DNA of 64,000 nt from Powellomyces hirtus (taxonomy: Eukaryota > Chytridiomycota > Chytridiomycetes > Spizellomycetales > Powellomycetaceae): the NCBI GenBank assembly GCA_025526995.1, contig JAHLKG010000001.1:186001-250000 (forward strand). Direction: 5' to 3'. Shown here piece after piece: positions 1 to 9,809 of this stretch. Position numbers and translations under genes: made by a program. The notes under the pieces are model-generated. The model searched no databases. It worked only from the letters and a program-made list of their open reading frames with translations, and had not been told where the DNA came from. Position 1 is the stretch's first letter. The number at the start of each line of letters is the position of its first letter.

Positions 1-1
1 G

Positions 2-130
2 TGTTTCCGCAAAGTCGAGGCCCGCAACGTCAACCAAACCGCCAAGTCCCGCGTCTCCGGATCTACCACCAGTCCTACAAGCACGGCCGCCCGCCTTTCC
101 GGTCCATACGGATCTGGGGGTGGTGTGTAA
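2..130 (+). CDS. 3' end of an unidentified gene (5' end outside window)
   Basis: The reading frame is open from base 2 to a TAA at 128-130 and encodes about 42 residues rich in Ser, Thr, Gly and Ala, ending in Gly-Ser-Gly-Gly-Gly-Val. No start codon lies in the window, so this is probably the disordered C-terminus of a protein whose body lies upstream. No domain can be recognised in so short a piece. The choice of frame rests only on its openness and smooth composition. Confidence 0.4.
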   Translation, partial: CFRKVEARNVNQTAKSRVSGSTTSPTSTAARLSGPYGSGGGV

Positions 131-318
131 GCGCGAAGGTTGTCGATCTCTGAGGGGAATGTGAATGGCATGTGTAGCTCCTGAATCGAATTTCGTTTGC
201 AACTTTCTACTGGCTGAGTGGAGCGACTTGGGACACGCTCTCACATGCTCACTCGAGACGCGTTTTCCTAACGTACGTTTCGCACTTTGAGTTTTTGCTC
301 TTGTCACCAACAATCCTA

Positions 319-1330
319 ATGACAGTTGACGGTGATTCAGATGACGACTACCACAAATACCGACCAAGAACGCCACCAATCCCAGAGCCTTATCCGGGCA
401 CTCAAGAGGACCTCCGTCGCCGACTCGCGAAATATGCAATTACCATACCCAGCAGCATTCCCGTTCCCTCGCGACCTGCGAAAACCAGACCAGATGCCCA
501 ACCCACCGGACCGAGACACCACCGACGAGCGGTAACCCCTGTTCGACATGCTGCTAAAAGGGCGACCAAGGAGACCATGTCGGACGATGAAGCTCTGCGT
601 GTCATGCTCGTTGACCCTCGTTTGCGTGGGCAGCTCGGTATCCGGCCCGAAGTGAACCCAGCCCCTGCGCGGCGGACTTGCCCGTCTCGCACGGAGATGA
701 GGGCAGCAAGCGGTGGTGCTTCCTCGGATGGAGTTGCTGCTGGATCAGCGCCTCTTGCACGTCCTACACTGAACTCGTCACTTGCCATTAAAGCGCAACT
801 GAATCGAGTTAAAGAAGATAGCTTTGATCCAGTGATGGCGGTTCAAAATATGATGATCAGCGACCGCATAGCAGTGCGTCAGGTGCAGAGCAGAGTCACT
901 GCAAAGGTAAAGCTGGATATCCTGTCAGTTTCATAGAAACTATTCACTCATGACTTTAAAGGCGTTGAATGTAGATCGAGACACAGCCCGATACAAGGAT
1001 CTTGTGCCATTAGACTCAGATCCGCATACTCATATCGCACGCGCCGTAATAGATATGCCCAATAATGAGAAACCCATCGGGCATGCCATACCGCGGGCCC
1101 GCAAGTCCGTTCCCGCAAGCTACCTCAGCAATCGACCTCCACCCTTAGTCATCCGCCCAGAATACCCAGAATTAGATACTATATCCATACCGTACCCACA
1201 AACGTCTGATAGTCCGGTTGGCCCGTCGGCACGGCATCTATCGGTTGCGTCAGAGGAACTGAACTTGGAAGATTGGACGCGGTGGAAAATGTGGCGAAAA
1301 CCAATACAACTGTCTGATTTTGACCCTTGA
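319..1330 (+). CDS. unidentified 318-aa basic, Pro-rich protein
   Basis: Two exons, 319-906 and 962-1330, joined by a 55-bp phase-0 intron (GTAAAG...AAAG). The ATG at 319 is the first in frame; the open frame upstream of it lacks another ATG. The product is rich in Pro, Arg and Ser with a short acidic N-terminus (Asp-Ser-Asp-Asp-Asp). A region near residues 90-110 (sequence like DDEALRVMLVDPRLRGQL) could form a helix, and the C-terminus contains LEDWTRWKMW. No signal peptide, membrane segment or known domain was seen. The two frames join cleanly across a good intron, so I think the gene is real, but its function is unknown. Confidence 0.5.
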
Positions 1331-1704
1331 AAACGCATATTTTGTCGATTGCTCGGTTGCTGGCATTGCATTTTCAAACCGACGAAATTCGCAGCACTTG
1401 TCAAACTACACACCATGAATGGCGGTAATTGTGATGAAAGTGCGTATGATGTGGACTAGGACCGTGTGTTACGGAGAGGGAAGGCGCTTCTTGCTCGTTT
1501 GCTGCGCCACTCATCACGTCACATAACAAATCGGCGAATCCATGTCGACGACACCATTCACCCCTATACATAAAACCTACAGTATCTAACTAGAGCGAAC
1601 GCAAAACCTTTAAACATAAACTACCTTGGGTACCCGTGCCATATCAGATCCTTTATCATCAATTGTTTGCAGTATACTTTTGAAATCTGTCAGTCGCACG
1701 CGCA
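1331..1704. other. intergenic, no gene seen
   Basis: The 374 bp lie between two plus-strand genes and hold the 3' flank of the unknown gene and the promoter of the VAM7-like gene. AT-rich stretches near 1560-1690 precede the VAM7 start. No ORF, repeat or RNA was recognised. Confidence 0.4.
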
Positions 1705-2784
1705 ATGACGGAACCAGTAACGAGTGTCCAAGTTCCTTCTCTCACGCACGAAACCGCCCCGCATCCACACATTACCTACACGATCCAGCTTAAAGGTCCA
1801 TTCCGATCATGGACGGTTCACAAGCGATACTCGGAGTTTACTGCGCTGCACAAAGACCTTCAAAACGAGTTGGGTTCCGAGCCCACGATGCAGCTCCCGC
1901 CAAAGCATTTCAGCCTGTTTGGGCATTCGACGTTGACGGACCCAGTCAAGATAGAAGAGCGGAGACGCGGGCTGGAGTCGTATTTGAGAGGGATCTTGTA
2001 CAGCGGGGATACCAAGTGGAGGCGATCTCACGCGTGGCTCAAGTTTCTCGGGATTGCCGAACCACCGTCGAAGGGTAGTGGCAATGAGAAAGCGGCGCTG
2101 TCACCCCAGGTCTTTACGCCTGCTGCGTGGATGACAGAGTTTCAGGCACTGAAGGCTTTGACGAGGGACCTGCGAGCTCACATCACGACGCGAGATCGGT
2201 GTAATGCGGCCGGGGACGTCCAGGGCGCCCAGTCGGCGGCGGTCGCCGGCAAACAAGGGCTTCGAGCGCTGGAAGGCCGGCTGGCGGGCCTGGAGAAAGG
2301 ATTGGGAGACGATAGGCAGGTTGCAAAGGGCGAGCTCATGAGACGACAGGATCTGTTTGGAGCTTTGGTCGGAGAAGTCGAGGGTGTGGCAAAGGCGCTG
2401 TCTTCGTCAATGCTGTCGGCGAGTTCGTCCTTGGCCGCGTCCTCGGTCACACTCACGCCCCAACAATCCAGCGAACGGAAAGCGCTACTGGGTGGTTCTC
2501 CAGCTCCGTCACGGCGGTTTGGTACGGCGACACCGCCAGCGAATCCGTCGTCCATGGAGCCTCAGGGACTGCTCCAACAGCAGCAGTTAATGATGGCAAC
2601 TCAAGACGATGCGTTGACGACCTTGTCGTCTATTATTAGACGACAGAAAGAAATAGGTGTTGCGATAGGTCAGGAACTAGACCTGCAGAATGGGCTGTTG
2701 GAAGAAGTCGACAGTCAAGTAGACAGAGTGCAGGGACGTCTGGCGGGTACTAGTAAAAAGCTGGATAAGGTATTGCGAGGGTAA
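1705..2784 (+). CDS. VAM7: VAM7-like vacuolar Qc-SNARE with PX domain
   Basis: Single-exon gene of 359 aa. Residues about 20-118 form a PX domain, with the KRYSEF motif that lines the phosphoinositide pocket and a Pro-rich loop (LPPKHF). Residues about 295-357 form a C-terminal SNARE motif with heptad hydrophobics and Gln-centred layers (RRQKEIGVAIGQELDLQNGLL), ending without a membrane anchor. This PX plus Qc-SNARE arrangement is that of yeast Vam7, which binds PI3P on vacuoles and joins the vacuolar fusion SNARE complex. The middle (about 120-290) is low complexity. The absence of introns is unusual beside its neighbours. The family call is firm; the role is inferred from the family. Confidence 0.85.
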   Translation: MTEPVTSVQVPSLTHETAPHPHITYTIQLKGPFRSWTVHKRYSEFTALHKDLQNELGSEPTMQLPPKHFSLFGHSTLTDPVKIEERRRGLESYLRGILYSGDTKWRRSHAWLKFLGIAEPPSKGSGNEKAALSPQVFTPAAWMTEFQALKALTRDLRAHITTRDRCNAAGDVQGAQSAAVAGKQGLRALEGRLAGLEKGLGDDRQVAKGELMRRQDLFGALVGEVEGVAKALSSSMLSASSSLAASSVTLTPQQSSERKALLGGSPAPSRRFGTATPPANPSSMEPQGLLQQQQLMMATQDDALTTLSSIIRRQKEIGVAIGQELDLQNGLLEEVDSQVDRVQGRLAGTSKKLDKVLRG

Positions 2785-3037
2785 TACTCGCAAGCACAAA
2801 GAGAATACACTTCGTTCTGAGGCACAAGCTTTGGGTCATTATGAATAATACGAAATGTGGAAGTGTGCAAATATGAAGGGTACAGAGAAAGGTTTTATAT
2901 GTGACAAAAGACATGTTACGTCGAGTGTATATATGTAGAGTCGTGACACTTCCACGACTGGAGAATATGCTTTGATATGCTAATTGGCCGAACAACGAAT
3001 GAATGGGTAAAATGGAATGGAACAGTATCGGTACTGC

Positions 3038-3856
3038 TCAGAACAGATCGCCAGGACCCCCCATCGCTATCTCATGAGAGTCAAGACTCCATTTGTTCAT
3101 GTGCTGTCAACGCAGAGGATGTGTTAGTGTCAAAACCACATTATCCATTTCAACCCGCTACAAAAATCAACTCACCGAGTCTTGGTTGTCCTCAAACTGC
3201 AGGACTTCTATGAAATCGTCCTCTCCGATATCAATCGCGCATATGTCTTGTAGCAAGTCCTGGAAGTCATCCTCCTCATCGTCCGATTTATCTTCGGTTT
3301 CCACATCCATTTCCGCTTGGAGTAACAGCTCTCGTTCTTCTGCCGGCAGCGAGTCGAGATATCGTATTCGTTGAACCAAAGCCATTTGTTCTCTTCGAAT
3401 TTGTTGATCGAGTTGGTGAAACGCCTGCTGCTTGAGTCTTTGCAGTCGTTGTTGTTCGTTGAAGTTTACTGGGACAGCTCGTTTTCGTTTGAATGCACTT
3501 GCGCGCATGGTGTATTTTGGAGATGCATTGCGACGGATGGTGTGGAGGGACTGCGTAGGAGACTGAACAATCACATTTCGTTTGAATACGAGGTTCAATT
3601 GTCTGGAAAGGCCACGGGATGTAGAATCTACGAGTATACTTACGGATTTCGCTTTCTGGGCTTTCGCAAGCTTCTTTATAGAGATATTTCTGCAGTCGTC
3701 TCTTTGTCTGAATTCTCCATATTGATATCGCTTGAACTGCTTGAAGCCAGGGGTTCGGCGAAGTACAGGACTCGACCGATTTGAGCAGGGTATGGGAGAA
3801 TTTCGTCCGCTAAGGACCGCAGCGATCGACATTGATGGTGGGGAGTTGTTTCTCAT
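3038..3856 (-). CDS. unidentified protein with basic N-terminus and acidic C-terminus
   Basis: Best model has three exons on the minus strand: 3856-3644, 3562-3176 and 3103-3038, giving 221 aa. The second intron (3175-3104) has a GTGAGT donor and removes an in-frame stop. The first (3643-3563, GTAAGT...TTCAG) is 81 bp, a multiple of three with no stop, so retention would add 27 residues. The N-terminal half is Ser/Arg/Lys rich; residues about 95-150 (Arg/Gln-rich, with a QQRLQRLKQQAFHQLDQQ motif) look helical; then follows a strongly acidic stretch (KSDDEEDD) and a hydrophobic-acidic tail. No known domain. The start is the first ATG in the open frame and could lie elsewhere. Confidence 0.45.
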
Positions 3857-4287
3857 GATGATAGGGGTGGGAGTGCAAAGGTGGGCGGGAATGGGAGGGG
3901 AGACTCAAGTGCGATCGGGTAGGTAAGGGGCTAGTGTAGGAGAGCGGAGTGTTTTCTGGTTGTCTTTTTTTTTTTTCTCGTCTGAGATCCCAACTTGAAT
4001 TCCGGTGGGAATCTGAGATGCGTGCAAGCCGATAAAAAAAAAGGAAGCACACGTTTCGAAGGGCAGTTGTTGCAGAAACTGCACAGATATGTAGCGTTGG
4101 CAATAATAACAGTTGGGTGAGGAATATGGAACTGGAAGCAGCAGGGCTTTTGTTTTTGGCCTGGGGTCAGCAGCCAGCAGTCACCGACGGTTATACACAC
4201 AGGAGAACGTTGGTCAAGGGCACGCAAAGACGACGCAAGCCGCGTTTGACGAGGAAGAACAAAATTCCCCCAATTTGGGCGACGAGT

Positions 4288-4596
4288 TCAGAGTTCGTTT
4301 CTCTTCTCATGTGAGCCCTTGATGTGATCCCTGAAGCCATCCATCATCCACTTGGCACTCTGACTTGCGCCCTTCTGTGATACTGGAATAAGGACTGTAT
4401 GATCGACGGCCATCCCACATATAGCATTAGGCGCGCGCACAGCAAGGCACTCAAGCCTCTTTTGCTTATCCAACGAGTGTAGTCTTAAAACTGTCGCAAT
4501 GACGATATATTCACCAGATGATGATGATGATGATGTTGAGACCCCATGGAAAGTAGTCACCGCCTGATATGAAACGATATGTGAACGAGAATGCAT
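4288..4596 (-). CDS. possible small unidentified CDS (102 aa)
   Basis: Open frame of 102 codons with a Ser run encoded by the (GAT)6 repeat on the other strand, followed by a less repetitive segment (KRLECLAVRAPNAICGMAV) that looks more protein-like than random. No homologue is recognised, and no intron is needed. It may be the last exon of a longer gene, since upstream minus-strand sequence also has an open frame beginning MMKLPYPSRSG. This is only a weak candidate. Confidence 0.2.
   Translation of the reverse strand: MHSRSHIVSYQAVTTFHGVSTSSSSSSGEYIVIATVLRLHSLDKQKRLECLAVRAPNAICGMAVDHTVLIPVSQKGASQSAKWMMDGFRDHIKGSHEKRNEL
4517..4535. repeat. GAT microsatellite
   Basis: Six uninterrupted GAT units plus G. 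On the minus strand it would encode a Ser run in the weak 102-aa frame. Confidence 0.8.
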
Positions 4597-5229
4597 GATG
4601 TCTGAGTAGGAAGGAGCATTCAGATGTGTTCTGCTGTCTGACGCCGCTCCGAGACGGGTACGGCAACTTCATCATTTTGATATTAAACTGCTGATTAGGC
4701 TGTCAATGTCAGTAAGGGACAAACAAGACCGAGAGTTGTGGTGGTGTATGCAATGGGACCGGCATGATAAACACACATACTGTACATATCTCCCAGCCAA
4801 ACGTGCCACGGAGACGTATCACTCAGTTGATGACTGATTACTTCTGAGTGAGTGAAATGCACCTACTCTATGGGGTTGACAAGAACAAGGGCCAAGGCGC
4901 TGAAGGCTAACATACTATATACAGTGAGTGCATGGATGGATGGAGGCCGCAGCGGCGCACTGAATAAAGTATTGCAGTAAGGCCAAAGCCAAGAGTTCAC
5001 AGCCCCTCCAGTTGCAGCTACAACACTCCAATTTTGCTCAGCCGTCCGTACTTCCACTTGCATGCAAGGCGGAGCCGTTATCAAAAGTGTTGATAAAACC
5101 AATTACGCGGCAGCAGCCCATCCTTCACATCTCCTGAAAACCCAACGTATTATCCAGAGGCAGCAGATTCAGGTCTCCCGCCAGTTGAAAACTGACACAC
5201 ATTCATTACCCATCCCATTCACCACCAAT

Positions 5230-8200
5230 ATGGAAGGTGTTCGTAAATACGAGCCGCTGGTTGACGACAGGTTGGGCTTGCGCGCCATGCCAAACTACAA
5301 CGCGTGGGAAAATAAACTCAACTCTAACCTCACATTTTATGACCTGCTCCATAGCGCTAGCGTCAGTACTTACATCCCCCGCGACATTGGTGGGCGAAGA
5401 GTCACCCGCTCCGGCACGGTGAAGCAAATTGCACTGAAAGCCGGCAACTTTGTGGTCGATCAACCGGTCTCCAAGCACGTTCTTCTCCATGCCACTCAGA
5501 CGACGGGGGACGAGTTTACCCACATGCGGTACACCGCTTGCACATCCGAACCTGGGGAATTTAAAGATAACTACACGCTGCGTCAGAGACAATTCCGAAG
5601 ACACACGAAAGTCGCGCTTGTCGTTACCATGTAAGGAGGCGATTCCTGTCCCATTCATGTCCGTAGCTGTTGCATGACCATTAACATGATGGAATCGCTT
5701 TCAGGTACAACGAGGATGATGTGTTGTTTGCCAAATCCATGTTCGCTATCATGAGAAACATTGCCTATTTGTGCAGCGACGCATGCACCTATAGCTGGGG
5801 CCCAGATGGATGGAAGAATTTCACTGTGGTACGATCAGAATTGACCCTCAAGCAATGTGATGTAGTTTGCATTCTCATCATCACATCAGGTTATTGTCAG
5901 TGACGGACGATCGAAAATCAACCCGAAGGTTCTCACACGTGAGTAGGATGTGCGCACCGGTTATCACCCCATCCACTTGCTGATAGCTTGTGCGACATAG
6001 TGCTTGGTGTTATGGGCTGTTATGCCGACGGACTTGCCAAATCTACAGTAAACGGCAAAAATGTGAAAGCCCACATTTTCGAGTACACTACACAAGTCGC
6101 GATTGACAAGGAACTATATCCACGCACGGACCCTAAGAGCCCGATGGTCCCGACTCAAGTCATCTTTTTGCTCAAGGAGAAGAACGCAAAGAAGGTAGGT
6201 AAAGACAAAGCGCCACCCGCCCGGGCGCAACGATTGTTCTCACGAGCGTTATACGATAATATAGATCAACTCGCATCGATGGTTCTTCAATGCTGTGTGT
6301 GATGTTTTGGACCCGGAAGTTACATTCCTCTTGGATGTCGGAACTGTGCCATCAAAAGAGTCATTCTACCATCTGTACAGAGCATTCGAGCGTACTCCCA
6401 ATGTCGGAGGTGCTTGCGGAGAAATCAAGGCGGAGCTTGGGTCGGGATGGAAGAATCTGCTCAACCCATTGGTGGCCACTCAGAACTTCGAGGTAGGATA
6501 CCATGCTTGTAGTCCTCGATGCACATTTGATCTCACACGCGAAACATACTTTAGTACAAAATGAGCAATATCTTGGACAAACCACTGGAGAGTGTATTCG
6601 GATACATTTCCGTGTTGCCTGGAGCCTTCAGTGCCTACCGATACAAAGCGCTGCAGGGTGCCCCGCTTGACACATACTTCCGAGGAGAAGAAATGCACGG
6701 GGGAGCCGATATTTTTGCGGTATGCACGCGACATGGTTGGAACATGCCGGAGCTTAAATTGACGAAACTGTCCGCTGCAGGCAAACATGTATCTTGCCGA
6801 GGACCGCATTTTATGTTTCGAGCTTGTCACCAAGCAATCGGACAATTGGCTGTTGAGATATGTCAAGGTACCGTTGAAGAGTGATGCGCCTGACATGTGC
6901 ATAGCTTGACATTACATTTGTAGGATGCATCCGCGGAGACCGATGTGCCCGACAGATTGCCCGAGCTCATCTCGCAACGGCGCCGCTGGTTGAACGGCTC
7001 CTTCTTTGCTAGCTTGCACGCCGTTTGGAACTGGACCAAGATTTTCAGATCAGGCCATTCTTCGGGACGGAAAGCAGCTCTGGTTGTTGAGTTCGCGTAC
7101 AATGCGATCAATCTAGGCTTTAGCTGGTTCTCCCTGGCCAACTTCTATCTCGCATTCCACTGTAAGTACATCCCAAAGACTGGAAGTTCTCCATCATCTC
7201 ACCTCGTTCCTTCTAGTTCTTTTCGATGTCGCGGACGACAAGAACGAAACCAATCCATTCGGATCCGCTTCGATGGTTATCTTCCAGGTCGTCCGACAAC
7301 TGTACATCTTCGCTATTGTCTGCATTTTTGTGAGCTCTCTGGGGAATAGGCCGCAGGGCTCCAAGGTACGAAATGACCCCACATATGTAAACCCCGAAAA
7401 CTCGTTGCTTATTGTCATTGTCATCAGACCCTTTACCATGGAATGGTCGTGGGATTTACCTTTATCATGTGCTTGATGTTATTCCTCGGCTTTTACACGG
7501 TCTACGTATCCATCAAGGTTGCCGTGAACGATATTGAAGAACAGAACACGTCCCTATTTTCATACTTCTTCAAAAATGCCGCTTGTAAGTGCATCGTGTC
7601 TGAGATGTGTGTCACAATATTCGTCCTGACCGAACCTCGTTATTGCCCGTAGTCCGTGACTTGGTTGTCTCGCTATGCTCAACCTACGGCCTCTACTTGT
7701 TTGCTTCGCTGGCTCACCTGGATGCATGGCATATCTTGACTTGCATGCTGCAGTACCTTCTCTTGTTGCCAACGTACATCAACATTTTCATGATCTACGC
7801 TTGTAAGTTGCCAGGATTTTTTTGTGGTGTCCTTTTCATATGGCTAACTCGAAACTCGAATCATAGTTACCAATCTTCATGATGTTTCATGGGGCACCAA
7901 GGGAGACAACGCACCCGACTTGGGTGCTGTCGTGGTAAAGACGACAGCCGACGGAAAGCAGGTTGCGGAAGTGGAGATGCCCTTGACAGAGGACGACCTC
8001 GACGACGCATATGAGATTTTCGCGAAACAACTCACTAAACAACGCGAGGAGATGCATGACAAGAAGAAAGAGGCAGTCAACCCTGTTACGCAACAGGAAG
8101 ATGGCTTCCGACAGTTCCGGACAAGAGTTGTCCTGTTTTGGATGGTGTCAAACGCACTGTTGATCATCTTGTTCACCAACGAAATGATCGTTGACAAGTG

Positions 8201-8483
8201 GTTCCCCAAAAAGGAAGGATCCGTCAACCCCTACTTGACCTTCCTGTTCTGTAAGTCATCATTACGCATGACAGGTTTGTTACAGCCGGTCACTCATCTT
8301 CTTCCCCTTGTAGGGAGCGTCGCATGCCTGAGTTTCATACGTTTCGTGGCCAGCATGATCTACCTCAAGGGCCATTATCAGCTAAAAATTGCCGAAAGAA
8401 AGGGTGGACGCGGAAACGGATTCGCTGACCCAGAAATGGGTCAGGTTGGCTCGCCAAGGTCAAGTAGCCTCCCCCAGCCATAG
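5230..8483 (+). CDS. CHS: chitin synthase (class I-III type)
   Basis: Thirteen exons: 5230-5630, 5705-5828, 5890-5938, 6001-6194, 6265-6492, 6555-6719, 6781-6867, 6924-7161, 7217-7365, 7428-7584, 7653-7802, 7867-8250, 8314-8483; 831 aa. The enzyme polymerises UDP-GlcNAc into chitin at the plasma membrane. Order: chitin synthase N-terminal domain (GEFTHMRY-like segment), glycosyltransferase core starting [27 protein letters not shown], the GEIKAELG segment, [10 protein letters not shown], the acceptor-site QRRRWLNGS motif, then several membrane segments around the SWGTKG motif. All splice phases agree. The third exon is only 49 nt. An in-frame ATG at 5062 would add 56 residues, so the N-terminus is uncertain. 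No myosin or cytochrome b5 module is present, which excludes classes V and VII. Confidence 0.95.
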
Positions 8484-8910
8484 TTAAGCGGCCAGTTCCA
8501 TCCCATTTTGTAGAAAACATTTCTTGTATGTAGATGCAGACTTTTTTGTATAGTTACATAAGTGCAATGATATGTGCATATATCAACTGCTTGTGGTCCA
8601 AATGCAATTTTTTCAAATTTGCTCCTTGGGGTGCAGCACGGGGCAATGCGTGCCTGTTAAGATACGGGATATGGCGCTGGTAGGAAGTTCTATGTCTATG
8701 GTATCAGGCAGCCCGGTCGCTCGTTCTGTTGCACGTTTCCAGTCCGGCTCTCTGGTCAGCACCCGTTATGACAGGAGTAGCCTCTCTGACTGTGATTCAG
8801 CCCAGAAAAGATGAAGCCTAGCGGGATTCACGCCGTGACAGGTTCGGGTACTGAGCTTGCGGCAACAATTCGCTTGTACATTGCCGCAGACGATGGGCAT
8901 TCCCGGAGAT
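8484..8910. other. convergent 3' flanks, no gene seen
   Basis: Tail-to-tail gap between chitin synthase and the minus-strand mitochondrial ribosomal protein gene. It starts with a T-rich stretch after the chitin synthase stop, suitable for polyadenylation signals on that strand. Nothing else is recognised. Confidence 0.35.
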
Positions 8911-9385
8911 CTATCTCGACGTTCTTGTTGTCTTCTGCATGTTGAGTTTAGCGTGGGTCCGCCAGACCACATTTTTTCTGCTGACTGACACACAGTACAG
9001 ATCAATTCTGCAAGGAGTCTCATAGACTCACCTAACGTCAGTGATATCGAGCAGTGTTCGCCTTCCTCGGGTGCGGTTGTGAATTCGATGTGCGGGTTGC
9101 TGTTGTGGAGGCGGGGCAATTCGTTGACGTAAAATGAACTACAAAAGGTAGGTGAGTAATGGTAAGGACGGCCTGCCGTTTTGCCGCATATCCAGGAAAA
9201 ACCATGTCGGAAGAATGGGCAGCAGGAGATCATTCATTTTACCTGAGGGAGGGTTTAGCTATGCACTGGTCATTGCCAAAGACAATGCCCACTTTTTTCA
9301 GCAGCGGGAATTGCGCAACTCCATTTCCCACAGACAGGTTTCTACTCAGCGACTTTACTGAAAAGGCTTTGATGACGCTGCTCAT
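8911..9385 (-). CDS. mitochondrial ribosomal protein of the L51/S25/CI-B8 family (mS25-like)
   Basis: Three short exons on the minus strand: 9385-9243, 9138-9032 and 8984-8911, 107 aa. The second exon encodes YVNELPRLHNSNPHIEF, which matches the signature of the L51/S25/CI-B8 thioredoxin-like fold (a Leu-Pro-x-Leu...Asn-Pro-x-hydrophobic-Glu segment). The first exon supplies the beta strand LKKVGIVF that normally precedes it. Length is typical of yeast Mrp49 and mS25 relatives. It would be part of the mitoribosome. The last exon uses the first of three closely spaced AG acceptors, because only that one or the third gives a short basic tail; this choice is uncertain. Which family member it is (mS25, mL61 or mL43) cannot be settled by eye. 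Confidence 0.6.
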
Positions 9386-9809
9386 TGTGTGTTTGTCGGG
9401 GGGCGTTTGCTGAAGGTCGACAGTCGTTCACGAACCACCTTTTTTGCGACACTAAAACTACGTAACTGGTGTTTGCGCTTTCTGGCCATTTTCACGTGTG
9501 GGCCAAGCCGTGGGGGGGTTACCAGCGGGCAGCAAATACGCAGCCAGGGTCCTTCTTTCGTTCTTGGTCGTGAACGCCCAAAGCAGAGGAACAACCCCTC
9601 TTTTTTTTTCTAAATTTACGTGAAAGCACAGTCGGTTCAGTGCTTTACTTTCTGACCACACGACTCTCTGCTTGCTTCACGAGAACGGCATTTCACAAAC
9701 TCGCGCAGGAGGACAGCATTCTTTCCACTCGATTTGGAACGCGACGACAGCACTTTCCTCAACAACCCCCCCCCCCCCCCCCCCCCACTCGCCACACGGA
9801 CGGTCCTAA
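9386..9809. promoter_or_regulatory. divergent promoter region between mitoribosomal gene and CDP-DAG synthase
   Basis: These 424 bp separate two divergent genes and must hold both promoters. The stretch includes a T9 run near 9600 and the C21 tract that ends 23 bp before the CDP-DAG synthase ATG. No TATA box was clear to me. Confidence 0.4.
9766..9786. repeat. C21 homopolymer just upstream of a start codon
   Basis: Twenty-one consecutive C residues, 23 bp upstream of the ATG of the CDP-diacylglycerol synthase gene, probably in its 5' UTR or core promoter. Confidence 0.9.

Larger units (their letters stand above)
3857..5229. other. long intergenic region upstream of chitin synthase
   Basis: About 1.4 kb with no gene I can identify. 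It contains short A and T runs near 3966-3975 and 4034-4043 and a (GAT)6 microsatellite at 4517-4535. A 102-codon minus-strand frame at 4596-4288 is listed separately. An in-frame ATG at 5062 could extend the chitin synthase N-terminus by 56 residues. The rest probably carries promoter sequence for divergent genes. Confidence 0.35.
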
